Below the pieces are notes generated by a model. The model was given only the letters and a program-made list of their open reading frames with translations, made no database searches and was not told where the DNA came from. A stretch of 52,077 nt of DNA from an uncultured Peptostreptococcaceae bacterium (GTDB lineage: Bacteria; Bacillota; Clostridia; Peptostreptococcales; Anaerovoracaceae): the NCBI GenBank assembly GCA_905235115.1, contig CAJOKT010000006.1, forward strand, positions 1 to 52,077, read 5' to 3'. Below, piece by piece: positions 44,411 through 52,077 of this stretch (the first letter of the stretch is position 1; each line of letters opens with the position of its first letter). A program made the position numbers and the translations under genes.

Positions 44411-45421
44411 ATGATTTACGATTTTAATTTACAGAGGTTCAGCAACACGCAGACCACTCTGATGAATGGTCAGAGCCCTTACACCAATGACCTTTCCCCT
44501 GAAATGAAGACCTTCTATGACAAGGTTCTTCTGAAGTTTGCGAGACCGAACCTCGTGCATGACCAGTTTGCACAGATCAAGAACATTCCGAAGAATGGTG
44601 GCAAGACCATCGAGTTCAGGAAGTATACTCAGCTTGCAAAGCAGCTCACCCCTCTCACAGAAGGCGTGACACCTAACGGACAGAATCTGAACGTCACCAC
44701 ACTGACAGCAACTGTGAATCAGTATGGCGGATACATCGAACTCTCCGACGTTCTGCTTCTGACCGCAATCGACAACAACCTGACAGAAGCCATCGAACTT
44801 CTCGGTGACCAGGCTGGAAGAACGCTTGACACCATCACAAGGGAAGTCCTTGTGGGCGGGACAAACGTAATCTATGGAAGCGGCAATACAGTCACCGCAA
44901 GGACTGCTTTAACCTCAAACATGAAACTGACAGTAGGAGATATCAAACTCGCCGTCAGAAAACTGAAGGTCAACCTTGCGAAGAAGATCGACGGATACTA
45001 TGTGGCTATCATCCACCCGGATGTCGCTTATGACATTATGAATGATCCCGAGTGGGTCTCCGCATCCGAGTATGCAGGATCAACACAGATCTTCGAGGGT
45101 GAGATCGGTAAGCTGTACGGCGTAAGATTCATCGAGACCACAGAAGCCAAGATTTGGGCGAACGCAGGAGACGATGACATTTCCGTATATGCGACTCTTG
45201 TCATGGGTAAGAATGCCTATGGTACTACATCCGTTGAGGGTGGTGGACTTGAAACCATCGTCAAGCAGCTTGGAAGTGCCGGAACAGCAGACCCCCTGAA
45301 CCAGAGAGCTACCGCAGGATGGAAAGCCATTAAGACTGCGGAGATCCTCGCAGGCGAGTATCTCGTAAGAATCGAATCTGCTTCCACATTCTCAAGCGAT
45401 GACCAGGATGCCGCAAACTAA
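44411..45421 (+). CDS. Major capsid protein, N4-gp56 type
   Basis: 336 residues. The family pattern is plain: LVHDQFAQIKNIPKNGGKTIEFRKYTQL, LTEGVTPNGQNLNVTTLTATVNQYGGYIELSD, GRTLDTITREVLVGGTNV and VAIIHPDVAYDIMNDPEWV. HK97-fold capsid proteins of this family build the head of diverse short-tailed and related phages. The N-terminus MIYDFNLQRFSNTQT carries an LQRF motif matching the predicted Prp site. The ATG at 44411 follows AAAGGAGCATAACAC; an upstream in-frame ATG at 44363 lacks a ribosome site. Confidence 0.93.
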   Translation: MIYDFNLQRFSNTQTTLMNGQSPYTNDLSPEMKTFYDKVLLKFARPNLVHDQFAQIKNIPKNGGKTIEFRKYTQLAKQLTPLTEGVTPNGQNLNVTTLTATVNQYGGYIELSDVLLLTAIDNNLTEAIELLGDQAGRTLDTITREVLVGGTNVIYGSGNTVTARTALTSNMKLTVGDIKLAVRKLKVNLAKKIDGYYVAIIHPDVAYDIMNDPEWVSASEYAGSTQIFEGEIGKLYGVRFIETTEAKIWANAGDDDISVYATLVMGKNAYGTTSVEGGGLETIVKQLGSAGTADPLNQRATAGWKAIKTAEILAGEYLVRIESASTFSSDDQDAAN

Positions 45422-45460
45422 TCTGTCAGACTGAGTCCTTTATCAAGAAAGGAAACAGTA

Positions 45461-45799
45461 ATGGCTACAACAAAAGCAAAAGCAACGGCAGTTTCTCCTG
45501 AAGAGAAGCCCGAAAAGGTCGAGAAGACCTACAAGGAAATGACTACTGAGGAGAAGAACGCATACAACGCTCAGCCTGTAGAAATCGAACTGTTCTATGA
45601 CGGTGACAGATACGCAGACGATGTCTATGTCAGCGTCGGCAACAGAAGTTGGCTGATCAAGAGGGGCGTAAAGGTAACAGTGCCGAGATACGTTGCTCTG
45701 GTCTTGAGAGACAGCGAGATGCAGAAACGTGCGGCGGCTCTCAATGAGAGACAGCTTCAGGACGAGTTTGAGGCTGTCAGCAAGAGATTCGGACTGTAA
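45461..45799 (+). CDS. Small phage structural or hypothetical protein
   Basis: 112 residues, not recognised. A Lys/Ala/Glu-rich N-terminal tail (about 35 residues) is followed by a compact domain (VEIELFYDGDRYADDVYVSVGNRSWLIKRGVKVTVPRYVALVLRDSE) and a helical end. AAGAAAGGAAACAGTA precedes the ATG. Its position right after the capsid gene suggests a head accessory protein or decoration factor. Confidence 0.7.
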   Translation: MATTKAKATAVSPEEKPEKVEKTYKEMTTEEKNAYNAQPVEIELFYDGDRYADDVYVSVGNRSWLIKRGVKVTVPRYVALVLRDSEMQKRAAALNERQLQDEFEAVSKRFGL

Positions 45800-45821
45800 T
45801 AGGTGGCAATTCCTTAACACG

Positions 45822-45856
45822 AATGGGAAGCAGGGCAATAGCCTTTGCTTCCCATT
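45822..45856 (+). terminator. Hairpin after the capsid module
   Basis: AATGGGAAGCA pairs with TGCTTCCCATT, with an inner GGGC/GCCT pair. Followed by ACTCTTATTT, a weak U-rich stretch. It may partly terminate transcription and lower expression of the tail genes relative to the capsid. Confidence 0.6.
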
Positions 45857-45883
45857 ACTCTTATTTGAAGGAGAATATACGCA

Positions 45884-46747
45884 ATGAACAAAAAAGTATT
45901 ATCTGCTGTCATTCAACTGAAGCAGAACAACAACAAGATATTGAGAGGCGTAGTCCAGAACGACACCGGAGTGATCCTTGACATCCGTGTGATGGACGGG
46001 CTCACGCCTTTTGATTTCTCCGGGTACGGCATAGTGACCATCAAGGTAACAAAGCCCGATGAAACGATATACATCAATTCCAACGGGAGCGACCTTGTGG
46101 ATACCATAGACTCAAAGAACGGCAGATTCAAGTTTGGAATACCTGCGAGTCTTACGGCACAGCCCGGGATGCACTTCGTCAATATTGGCTTCGGTGAGTC
46201 ATCCAACACATACTTTCAGACAGTATCCTTCAACTACTTCGTGGGAGAGGATGCCACCATAGATGACGAGACCATCAGAGGAAGCGACGAGTTTCCCATC
46301 CTGACCAACCTTATAGCCCAGTTCTCCGATATGGCACAGACCATAGCAGAATGGGAACAGCAGGAGATGGAGAGACAGAACCACGAGAGCTACAGAGAAC
46401 AAAGATGGGATGACTGGGAAGCAATGCTTCTGGGTCTTATGGAAGAAGCGAGACAGGCGAAGGCTATGTATAACCTTGTGATTCAGGCCATCATCAACTC
46501 AGGCGTAACTCTTCCTATACAGGTGGATACGTCAGACCTTGTCCTTCAGGATGATCTTGACGATTATGCCACTAAGGACTACGTGGATGATGCAATCGAC
46601 GACCTCGACCTTCCGCAAGTGGTCATCCAGACTACGGCACCCACCAATGTCGATAAGATATGGATAGACATATCCGGAGAATCGCCTGTCATCAAGTTCT
46701 ACAGCAACAACGCTTGGCAGACAGCTAACGTGGCGGTGTTCGCATAA
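45884..46747 (+). CDS. BppU-like baseplate/tail protein
   Basis: 287 residues. The N-terminal domain follows the BppU pattern (LKQNNNKILRGVVQNDTGVILDIRVMDGLTPFDFSGYGIVTIKVTKPDETIYIN), a domain that mounts receptor-binding proteins on the baseplate. A helical neck (IAQFSDMAQTIAEWEQQEMERQNHESYREQRWDDWEAM) and a C-terminal segment with DIWIDISG-like fibre-end sequence (TAPTNVDKIWIDISGESPVIKFYSNNAW) follow. AAGGAGAATATACGC precedes the ATG. Confidence 0.8.
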   Translation: MNKKVLSAVIQLKQNNNKILRGVVQNDTGVILDIRVMDGLTPFDFSGYGIVTIKVTKPDETIYINSNGSDLVDTIDSKNGRFKFGIPASLTAQPGMHFVNIGFGESSNTYFQTVSFNYFVGEDATIDDETIRGSDEFPILTNLIAQFSDMAQTIAEWEQQEMERQNHESYREQRWDDWEAMLLGLMEEARQAKAMYNLVIQAIINSGVTLPIQVDTSDLVLQDDLDDYATKDYVDDAIDDLDLPQVVIQTTAPTNVDKIWIDISGESPVIKFYSNNAWQTANVAVFA

Positions 46748-46764
46748 GGAAGAGAGGTACGCCG

Positions 46765-48294
46765 ATGATCATATTAGTTACAGACAGAACCCAACACAGT
46801 GCGGTGCTTAACGCTAATGCACTCGTATGGTCTGGCTCTGGTAGCAGCACAGGCAGGGCAGGCGAGAGAGAAACCTTCAACTTCATTATGTGGGAGTGGA
46901 AGGAAGTGACAGCAACCAACTGGATACGCATAGAAGAGAAGGTGGCAGGCAAACCGAGCTCCTTAAGCTACAGGCTGTCAGACCTGTCCCCCAACAGAAC
47001 CTATCAGTACAGAGTCACACAGACGTCCAACGGCAGACTGGAAGTAAAGACAGGGACGTTTGACACGCTTACATCTGAAGGAGAGCTGATAGTCACCAAT
47101 GTATCGTCATCCACCATAGGCGTGGCTTTTGTGGACTATAACTCCGCATCATATACGAGAGTTGCCAAGTTTACCTACGGAAGGAAGCCTACGGAGACCG
47201 AGCCGAAGCCTGAGACAGGCGAAGCCGGTCAGGTGATCATCCCTCCCAACTCGACAGCCGGTGTGGATGTATCTTCCGTCATCACGGGACTCAGGAACGA
47301 GCAGACTTATGTCATCACGCTGACTATTTACAAAGTGACGTATCACAATCAGCAGACGATACAGACTGTGATAGACAGATATACAGTTGAAGCAACCACA
47401 AGAATAGCTGACAACGAGCATCCTGAAGTGGTCATAGAGGCTATCAGGAAGAGGTATGACTCTTCTGACCTTATGATCGACCTCTATACGGACTATCCCG
47501 GAACGTATCGTTTCGTGGTGAACATCTGCGATGATGCAGATAATATGTATTGGCGTACACTTATACTCCCACCTATGGAGAAGAGGCTGATAATAGAAAA
47601 CAGTCTTACTGAGTTCCGCCAGGCATCCTTCATCCGTCCGGGCCAGTATGCATACGACCAGAGAGATTATATCGACATCAAGGCAGGCATCATCGTCGAG
47701 TCTGCCACAGAAGACATTGAGAGCCGTGGCTACACCTGGACTATAGGGAATGCAAAGGATATGCGACTCGCTCATACGGACGAGATCGACGGAGTCACTA
47801 TTTACGGAGAGACAGAGCCCGTGACCTTGGACTTTGATGAGACACCTATACTTGACTACCAGACGGATGACCCCTGCGGAGTGCTTGCATCAGACGTGAT
47901 GAACCTTGCATACATCCTTAGTCAGAAGTGGGATACAAGGTACAGAGACTGGACTGCGGAGCAGTGGACGGAGTGGCTCAGCCGAGGAAACAACGGCTAC
48001 AACACGACCCTCAGAAGGGATATAGAGGATGAAGGCGAGACTCTTGAGTCTATGATGGTCAAGATGGCTCAGTGGCGTGAGGATATCTACAGGGCACTGG
48101 GTGACGCAGCCCCCGGAAGACCCGTATCGGTGTCTGACTACTCACTGGTAAAAGGCATCGAGAATCTTGCTCAGGAAATAACCCGTGCAAGAGGCGAGGC
48201 ACATATAGACGTGGACCTTGACGCAGATCCGGGCGAGGCGGTGGAAGCATCATACTTCAACAAGCTGTCTGTATACGTCAAATACGTCAGATAG
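46765..48294 (+). CDS. Phage structural protein with fibronectin-III-like domains
   Basis: 509 residues. The first part reads like fibronectin type III modules (WEWKEVTATNWIRIEEKV..LSDLSPNRTYQYRVTQT and VSSVITGLRNEQTYVITLTIYKVTY), repeated beta-sandwich domains often found on virion surface proteins. The second half is not recognised. The position between the BppU-like protein and the adaptor suggests a tail or head-surface appendage. GAAGAGAGGTACGCCG precedes the ATG. Confidence 0.65.
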   Translation: MIILVTDRTQHSAVLNANALVWSGSGSSTGRAGERETFNFIMWEWKEVTATNWIRIEEKVAGKPSSLSYRLSDLSPNRTYQYRVTQTSNGRLEVKTGTFDTLTSEGELIVTNVSSSTIGVAFVDYNSASYTRVAKFTYGRKPTETEPKPETGEAGQVIIPPNSTAGVDVSSVITGLRNEQTYVITLTIYKVTYHNQQTIQTVIDRYTVEATTRIADNEHPEVVIEAIRKRYDSSDLMIDLYTDYPGTYRFVVNICDDADNMYWRTLILPPMEKRLIIENSLTEFRQASFIRPGQYAYDQRDYIDIKAGIIVESATEDIESRGYTWTIGNAKDMRLAHTDEIDGVTIYGETEPVTLDFDETPILDYQTDDPCGVLASDVMNLAYILSQKWDTRYRDWTAEQWTEWLSRGNNGYNTTLRRDIEDEGETLESMMVKMAQWREDIYRALGDAAPGRPVSVSDYSLVKGIENLAQEITRARGEAHIDVDLDADPGEAVEASYFNKLSVYVKYVR

Positions 48295-48305
48295 GGGGAA
48301 GAAGA

Positions 48306-48674
48306 ATGTTAGTAAAAGAAGCGATAGCAAAAGTCAAGGAGCGGAAGCCCAACGCCTATTCAGACGAGGCCCTGCTCGACTATATCAACGAGTGCGAGGC
48401 TATGATCCAGAGAGAACTGTATCTTGAGACCCCGGAAGAGATCATCCAGTATGAGTACCCTGACGGACTTGAAGAGGAATTGATACTTCCCAGTCCCTAC
48501 AGTATGGTGTACGTGACATACGCCATCATGATGATTCAGTACAATCAGGAAGAGATAGCGGCGTACAACAATTCCAACGAGATGTTTGCCGCACAGCTTG
48601 AAGAGGCTCAGAAGTACTACAACAGGCAGAACGAGAACAGACGCACAGTCTATGTCACGAACTGGTTCGCATAA
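48306..48674 (+). CDS. Head-tail adaptor-like protein
   Basis: 122 residues, mostly helical. EAIAKVKERKPNAYSDEALLDYINECEAMIQRELY and IMMIQYNQEEIAAYNNSNEMFAAQLEEAQKYYNR match the small helical connector proteins (gp6/gp15-like) that dock below the portal. AGGGGGAAGAAG precedes the ATG. It lies downstream of two tail-fibre-like genes rather than next to the capsid gene, which is not the commonest order. Confidence 0.65.
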   Translation: MLVKEAIAKVKERKPNAYSDEALLDYINECEAMIQRELYLETPEEIIQYEYPDGLEEELILPSPYSMVYVTYAIMMIQYNQEEIAAYNNSNEMFAAQLEEAQKYYNRQNENRRTVYVTNWFA

Positions 48675-48686
48675 GGGGGTGGAGAA

Positions 48687-50327
48687 ATGATATTTCCACA
48701 GTTAAAACTTGAGAGCAATCCCTCTGAAAGCAGAATCATTCAATTCAAGGGCTACGATGTGCGGAACACGATTGACGATGGCTCGATGCGTCAGATGCGG
48801 AACATGTCCACGGACGAGTATCCAAACCTTGCACCGAGAAAAAAGAGGGGCACGTACTCCAGAGCCTACACCAATCCCCGTGTGATAATGCAGAGGATGG
48901 GAAAACTCGCAGTCATTACGGATGACGCATTTTGGTACGATGGGATAAAGAGGATCTCGCTCGATCCGGACATCACCGAGGAACGGAGAATGGTGGCCAT
49001 CAATACCAGGATAGTCATCTTCCCGGACAAAGTTTGGTTTGACATAAACAAAGGGGATACTCCATCAGATAGCTGGGGATACCTTGAGAATACTGTGAAC
49101 ATCACAGACATCGCAGTCCACAGAAACCCCGTCACCTATGAGGCTGAGATAACCATCACTCCCGCTACGGGTGAGGACCTCACAGGATTTTTGAAGGGGG
49201 ACGCCATCAGTATTTCAGGGCTTACCACAGTAGGTGCGGATGGCTATGACAACAACCTTGAGAACGCCATAATCGAGAACATCGACTACGACAACAACAA
49301 GATATGGATAGCAGAAGGATGGGTGCACTATCCCACGGAAGACGCTTCTGACTGGACAGAGAGCGGAACATTCACAATGTTCCGGAAGGTGCCGGACCTT
49401 GAGTATGTGCTTGAGTACAACAACAGACTCTACGGAACGGCAGGGAACACCATTTACGCATCAAAGCTCGGCGACCCCACCAACTGGTACTTCTATTCGA
49501 CAGGGACTGCAGATGCATCCTATGCGGTGGAAGTCAGTACGGACGGAGAGTTTACCGGGATAGCACCACTGCCCAACCAGATAGTTTTCTTCAAGGAAAA
49601 CTGCATCCACAAGCTGTACGGATACAAGCCATCCAACTATCAGCTTATAACCACGCAGAACGTATCCGGCCTTGAGAAGGGCTCTGAGAAGTCCGTAGAG
49701 CTCGTTAACAGTACACTGTACTACAAATCCCGGGAAGGGATTATGGTGTATACCGGTGACTCTCCCGTGCTGATATCGCCCCAGTTCGGCAACGACAGAT
49801 ACTATGAGGCCGTAGCAGGCACGGACAAGTCAAAGTACTACGTCTCTATGAAGAAGCGTGGCGACGATTCACGGCACTTCTTCGTCTATGACATATCAAA
49901 GGAGATGTGGTGCGAAGAGGACCACACCAACGCCAACAGCTTCGCATATATCGATGACCTGCTCCTGTACGTGGATAACACCACGATGGATATAAAAGAG
50001 ACAGTAGGCAGGGATAATCTCGAAGAGGATGAAGTGGAATGGTATGCCCGGTTCGGTGACTATGATGAGTTCATAGAGAACAAGAAGGTGTACTCAAAGA
50101 TGCAAATGCGTCTCAAGATGGCAGAGCAGACACAGGCTCAGGTGTGGATCTCCGTGGACGGCGGAGCGTGGGAAAGCGTATGCCACGTTGAGACAGTAGA
50201 CGAGCGGGTCGTGGAGCTTCCCATCATCCCGAGAAGATGCGACAAGTTTGCCATCCTCATCACGGGCAAGGGGAATGTAAAGATTGAATCTCTGACAAGA
50301 GTGGTCAGGGAAGGAACGTCACGATGA
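48687..50327 (+). CDS. Tail nozzle/stabilisation-like protein (P22 gp10-like)
   Basis: 546 residues. Repeated beta-propeller-like blades are suggested by MGKLAVITDDAFWYDG, EYNNRLYGTAGNTIYASKLGDPTNWYFYS and LPNQIVFFKENCIHKLYGYKPSNYQL, as in phage stabilisation/tail-hub proteins of short-tailed phages. It follows the adaptor gene, the expected order for a short tail. GGGGGTGGAGAA precedes the ATG. The last four bases overlap the next gene. Confidence 0.65.
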   Translation: MIFPQLKLESNPSESRIIQFKGYDVRNTIDDGSMRQMRNMSTDEYPNLAPRKKRGTYSRAYTNPRVIMQRMGKLAVITDDAFWYDGIKRISLDPDITEERRMVAINTRIVIFPDKVWFDINKGDTPSDSWGYLENTVNITDIAVHRNPVTYEAEITITPATGEDLTGFLKGDAISISGLTTVGADGYDNNLENAIIENIDYDNNKIWIAEGWVHYPTEDASDWTESGTFTMFRKVPDLEYVLEYNNRLYGTAGNTIYASKLGDPTNWYFYSTGTADASYAVEVSTDGEFTGIAPLPNQIVFFKENCIHKLYGYKPSNYQLITTQNVSGLEKGSEKSVELVNSTLYYKSREGIMVYTGDSPVLISPQFGNDRYYEAVAGTDKSKYYVSMKKRGDDSRHFFVYDISKEMWCEEDHTNANSFAYIDDLLLYVDNTTMDIKETVGRDNLEEDEVEWYARFGDYDEFIENKKVYSKMQMRLKMAEQTQAQVWISVDGGAWESVCHVETVDERVVELPIIPRRCDKFAILITGKGNVKIESLTRVVREGTSR

Positions 50328-51868
50328 TTAAACTTGAACTTCCACAACTTGATATACGCAATCTGCCTGAGGAAGAGAAAGCCGAAGCGGTCAACAAGAG
50401 GCTGAACACCATAGCAACCAACATTGAGATCATGCTTGACTCCATTGAGGACGGCGAGGGCATTGAAATAGACACCTCAAAGTTCCTGACAAGTGCGGAT
50501 GTGTCCGGCAAGGCTAACAACTCTGAAGTAGTACATAAGTCCGGGACGGAAACGATCACCGGGGAGAAGACATTCACCCAGCCCATCAACGGGACATCCT
50601 CTCTCACACAGGCGATCCCGTATGGAGAAGTGGACTCCACTTCGACAAATACAGCCTATACCGCAACCATTGAGGGCATCACGGAACTGAAGGACGGAAC
50701 TGCGATGTTCCTGAAGAACGGAGTGGTCACATCTTCGAGTGGGTTCACCATCAACGTCAACGGACTTGGAGCGAAGCCCGTATATAACAACCTTGCCACT
50801 GGCTATGAGGGCACTAACCCCACAAGGGACACCACCATTTTCAATATAGCATACACGATGCTTTTCATCTATAGCGAGGATTTAGTGGACGGCGGATGTT
50901 GGATATGCTACCGAGGATATGATGCCAATACGAATACTATCGGTTATCAGCTGAGGACAAACTCCAAGTCTCTGCCTATGAGCAACGTCACATATCGGTA
51001 CAGGCTGTTCTTCACCTCGGCAGACGGGACACACTTCGTGCCCTCTACTACGAGCACAAGCACCAATGCCACATCTTTAAGAGACGTGTGCCAGACACCT
51101 ATTGATCCATTTGGAGACATTGTGTACTACAGCACCACGGCAAGTGTAGCGGCTGAGGCAAGACCAAGCACGGCATATCTTTGGATGCAATACGCATTGA
51201 CACTTGGGTATGCGTTCAACAGGACAGGGGCGGCACTCACGCTGACAAGCTGGAAGCCAGTGTATATCAAGTGTGCACCTCAGGCAAACGGATCGGCAAT
51301 CATAGATGCAGACACACCTTATGTGCAGGATTTGCCAAGCACAGAGGATGGCAAGATATACATCTTCCTCGGCATTGCATATTCTGCCACGGCAATAGAA
51401 CTTGAGGCACATCATCCTGTCTACTGTTACAAAGACGGGGCGATCCGACCGTGGACAAATGTACCCATAGACACGGAACTTTCCTCGACATCATCAAATC
51501 CGCTTTCCAACAGTGCTATCCACGCCGAGCTATCGGCACTGGCAACGAGGCTGGAATTAAGGTCTCCTGCAGTGTACTTTGACACCACGGCAAACTGGAA
51601 TGCACAGACTAACCTTGTGGGCGAAGAAAATGCAATCTACGTCTACACGGATTATCAGCAAAAGGATGGCGATAACATAGCGGGCGTCAAGATAGGCGAT
51701 GGCAATGCGTATCTGCTTGATAACCCATTCCTGGACACGATCTACTATGACCATATCCAGGACACAGACATTCACATAACAGCTGCGGAACGGGCATTCT
51801 GGAACAACAAAGACCGTTGTTACTACTCGTTAACCGATGCAGAAACACTTGTATTTACTAAAAACTGA
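50324..51868 (+). CDS. Phage tail-fibre protein
   Basis: 514 residues. An N-terminal helical anchor (EEKAEAVNKRLNTIATNIEIMLDSIEDGEG) is followed by the fibre motif SGTETITGEKTFTQPI, Ser/Thr-rich beta segments, and a late HITAAERAFWNNK motif frequent in fibre and tail-tip proteins. It is the probable host-recognition or adhesin part. The start overlaps the previous stop (ATGA at 50324), and AAGGAACGTCACG is the likely ribosome site. Confidence 0.75.
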   Translation: MIKLELPQLDIRNLPEEEKAEAVNKRLNTIATNIEIMLDSIEDGEGIEIDTSKFLTSADVSGKANNSEVVHKSGTETITGEKTFTQPINGTSSLTQAIPYGEVDSTSTNTAYTATIEGITELKDGTAMFLKNGVVTSSSGFTINVNGLGAKPVYNNLATGYEGTNPTRDTTIFNIAYTMLFIYSEDLVDGGCWICYRGYDANTNTIGYQLRTNSKSLPMSNVTYRYRLFFTSADGTHFVPSTTSTSTNATSLRDVCQTPIDPFGDIVYYSTTASVAAEARPSTAYLWMQYALTLGYAFNRTGAALTLTSWKPVYIKCAPQANGSAIIDADTPYVQDLPSTEDGKIYIFLGIAYSATAIELEAHHPVYCYKDGAIRPWTNVPIDTELSSTSSNPLSNSAIHAELSALATRLELRSPAVYFDTTANWNAQTNLVGEENAIYVYTDYQQKDGDNIAGVKIGDGNAYLLDNPFLDTIYYDHIQDTDIHITAAERAFWNNKDRCYYSLTDAETLVFTKN

Positions 51869-51882
51869 TAAGGAGATCAAAA

Positions 51883-52077
51883 ATGGCAGACATTAGTAAA
51901 ATCACATTACCTTCGGGGACTACTTATGACATTAAGGACGCAACTGCAAGGCAGAGCATCGAAGACATCATAAGTGCCGGGCTGGAATACGTAGTTGTGA
52001 CGGAACTTCCGACCGCATCTGCGGAAACCATGGGAAAGATATATCTTGTTGCACATTCCCACGGAACGGACGACATA
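51883..52077 (+). CDS. Start of a further tail-fibre/structural gene, cut by the window edge
   Basis: 65 codons are visible: MADISKITLPSGTTYDIKDATARQSIEDI is a common opening of phage fibre or head-fibre proteins, and LPTASAETMGKIYLV is a typical fibre linker. AAGGAGATCAAAA precedes the ATG. It continues beyond 52077. Confidence 0.8.
   Translation, partial: MADISKITLPSGTTYDIKDATARQSIEDIISAGLEYVVVTELPTASAETMGKIYLVAHSHGTDDI

Overview
The window looks like a GC-rich chromosome segment of an anaerobic, amino-acid/peptide-fermenting member of the Bacillota (class Clostridia), joined near 37.1-37.3 kb to the left part of a tailed-phage genome, probably a prophage. Host genes have strong AGGAGG ribosome sites, many oxygen-sensitive iron-sulfur proteins (glycyl-radical-enzyme activase, radical SAM protein, ferredoxin-tailed aldo/keto reductase) and four M20-family amidohydrolases/peptidases plus a C1 aminopeptidase and a YfcC-type carrier. 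The exact genus cannot be fixed by reading; a gut or oral anaerobe is an inference.

Layout. 0-1 kb: a gene end, a short array of variable-loop hairpins, ybaK, and a 157-bp element with terminal inverted repeats. 1-10.6 kb: cysteine and Fe-S metabolism (cysE, cysK, iscS, iscU and a three-cysteine Rrf2 regulator with candidate operators at the divergent cysK/iscS promoters), interleaved with a NYN-domain protein, a YczE-like gene broken by an amber codon, dinB and a MATE pump. 10.6-13.2 kb: an AT-rich island holding the decayed remains of a polymorphic toxin (N-terminal secretion module, C-terminal toxin domain, ankyrin-repeat neighbour with a frameshift in an A7 tract). 13.2-15.4 kb: HAD hydrolase, nitroreductase and PARG-like macrodomain operon. 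15.44-15.68 kb: a strictly 54-bp-periodic array of hairpins whose stems are conserved (with one compensatory change) and whose 19-nt loops all differ. 15.7-37 kb: CoA-disulfide-reductase-like flavoprotein with rhodanese tail, an AraC-type regulator divergent from an operon with a glycyl radical enzyme activase but no visible glycyl radical enzyme, peptidases, transporter, threonine-aldolase-like enzyme, lipoprotein, nucleotidyltransferase, radical SAM protein and aldo/keto reductase.

37.2-52.1 kb: an IS30-type transposase and a small phage protein read leftwards, then a rightward late operon: small and large terminase, portal, Prp-type cysteine protease, scaffold, N4-gp56-type major capsid protein, BppU-like protein, adaptor, tail nozzle/stabilisation-like protein and fibres, running off the right edge. 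The scaffold and capsid proteins both begin with an LQxF motif like the Prp cleavage site of Bacillota ribosomal protein L27, so the phage appears to carry its own Prp protease and substrates.

The most unusual signals are the two variable-loop hairpin arrays (about 89-218 and 15441-15682), which have different stem sequences but the same architecture, and the phage Prp/LQxF maturation module.
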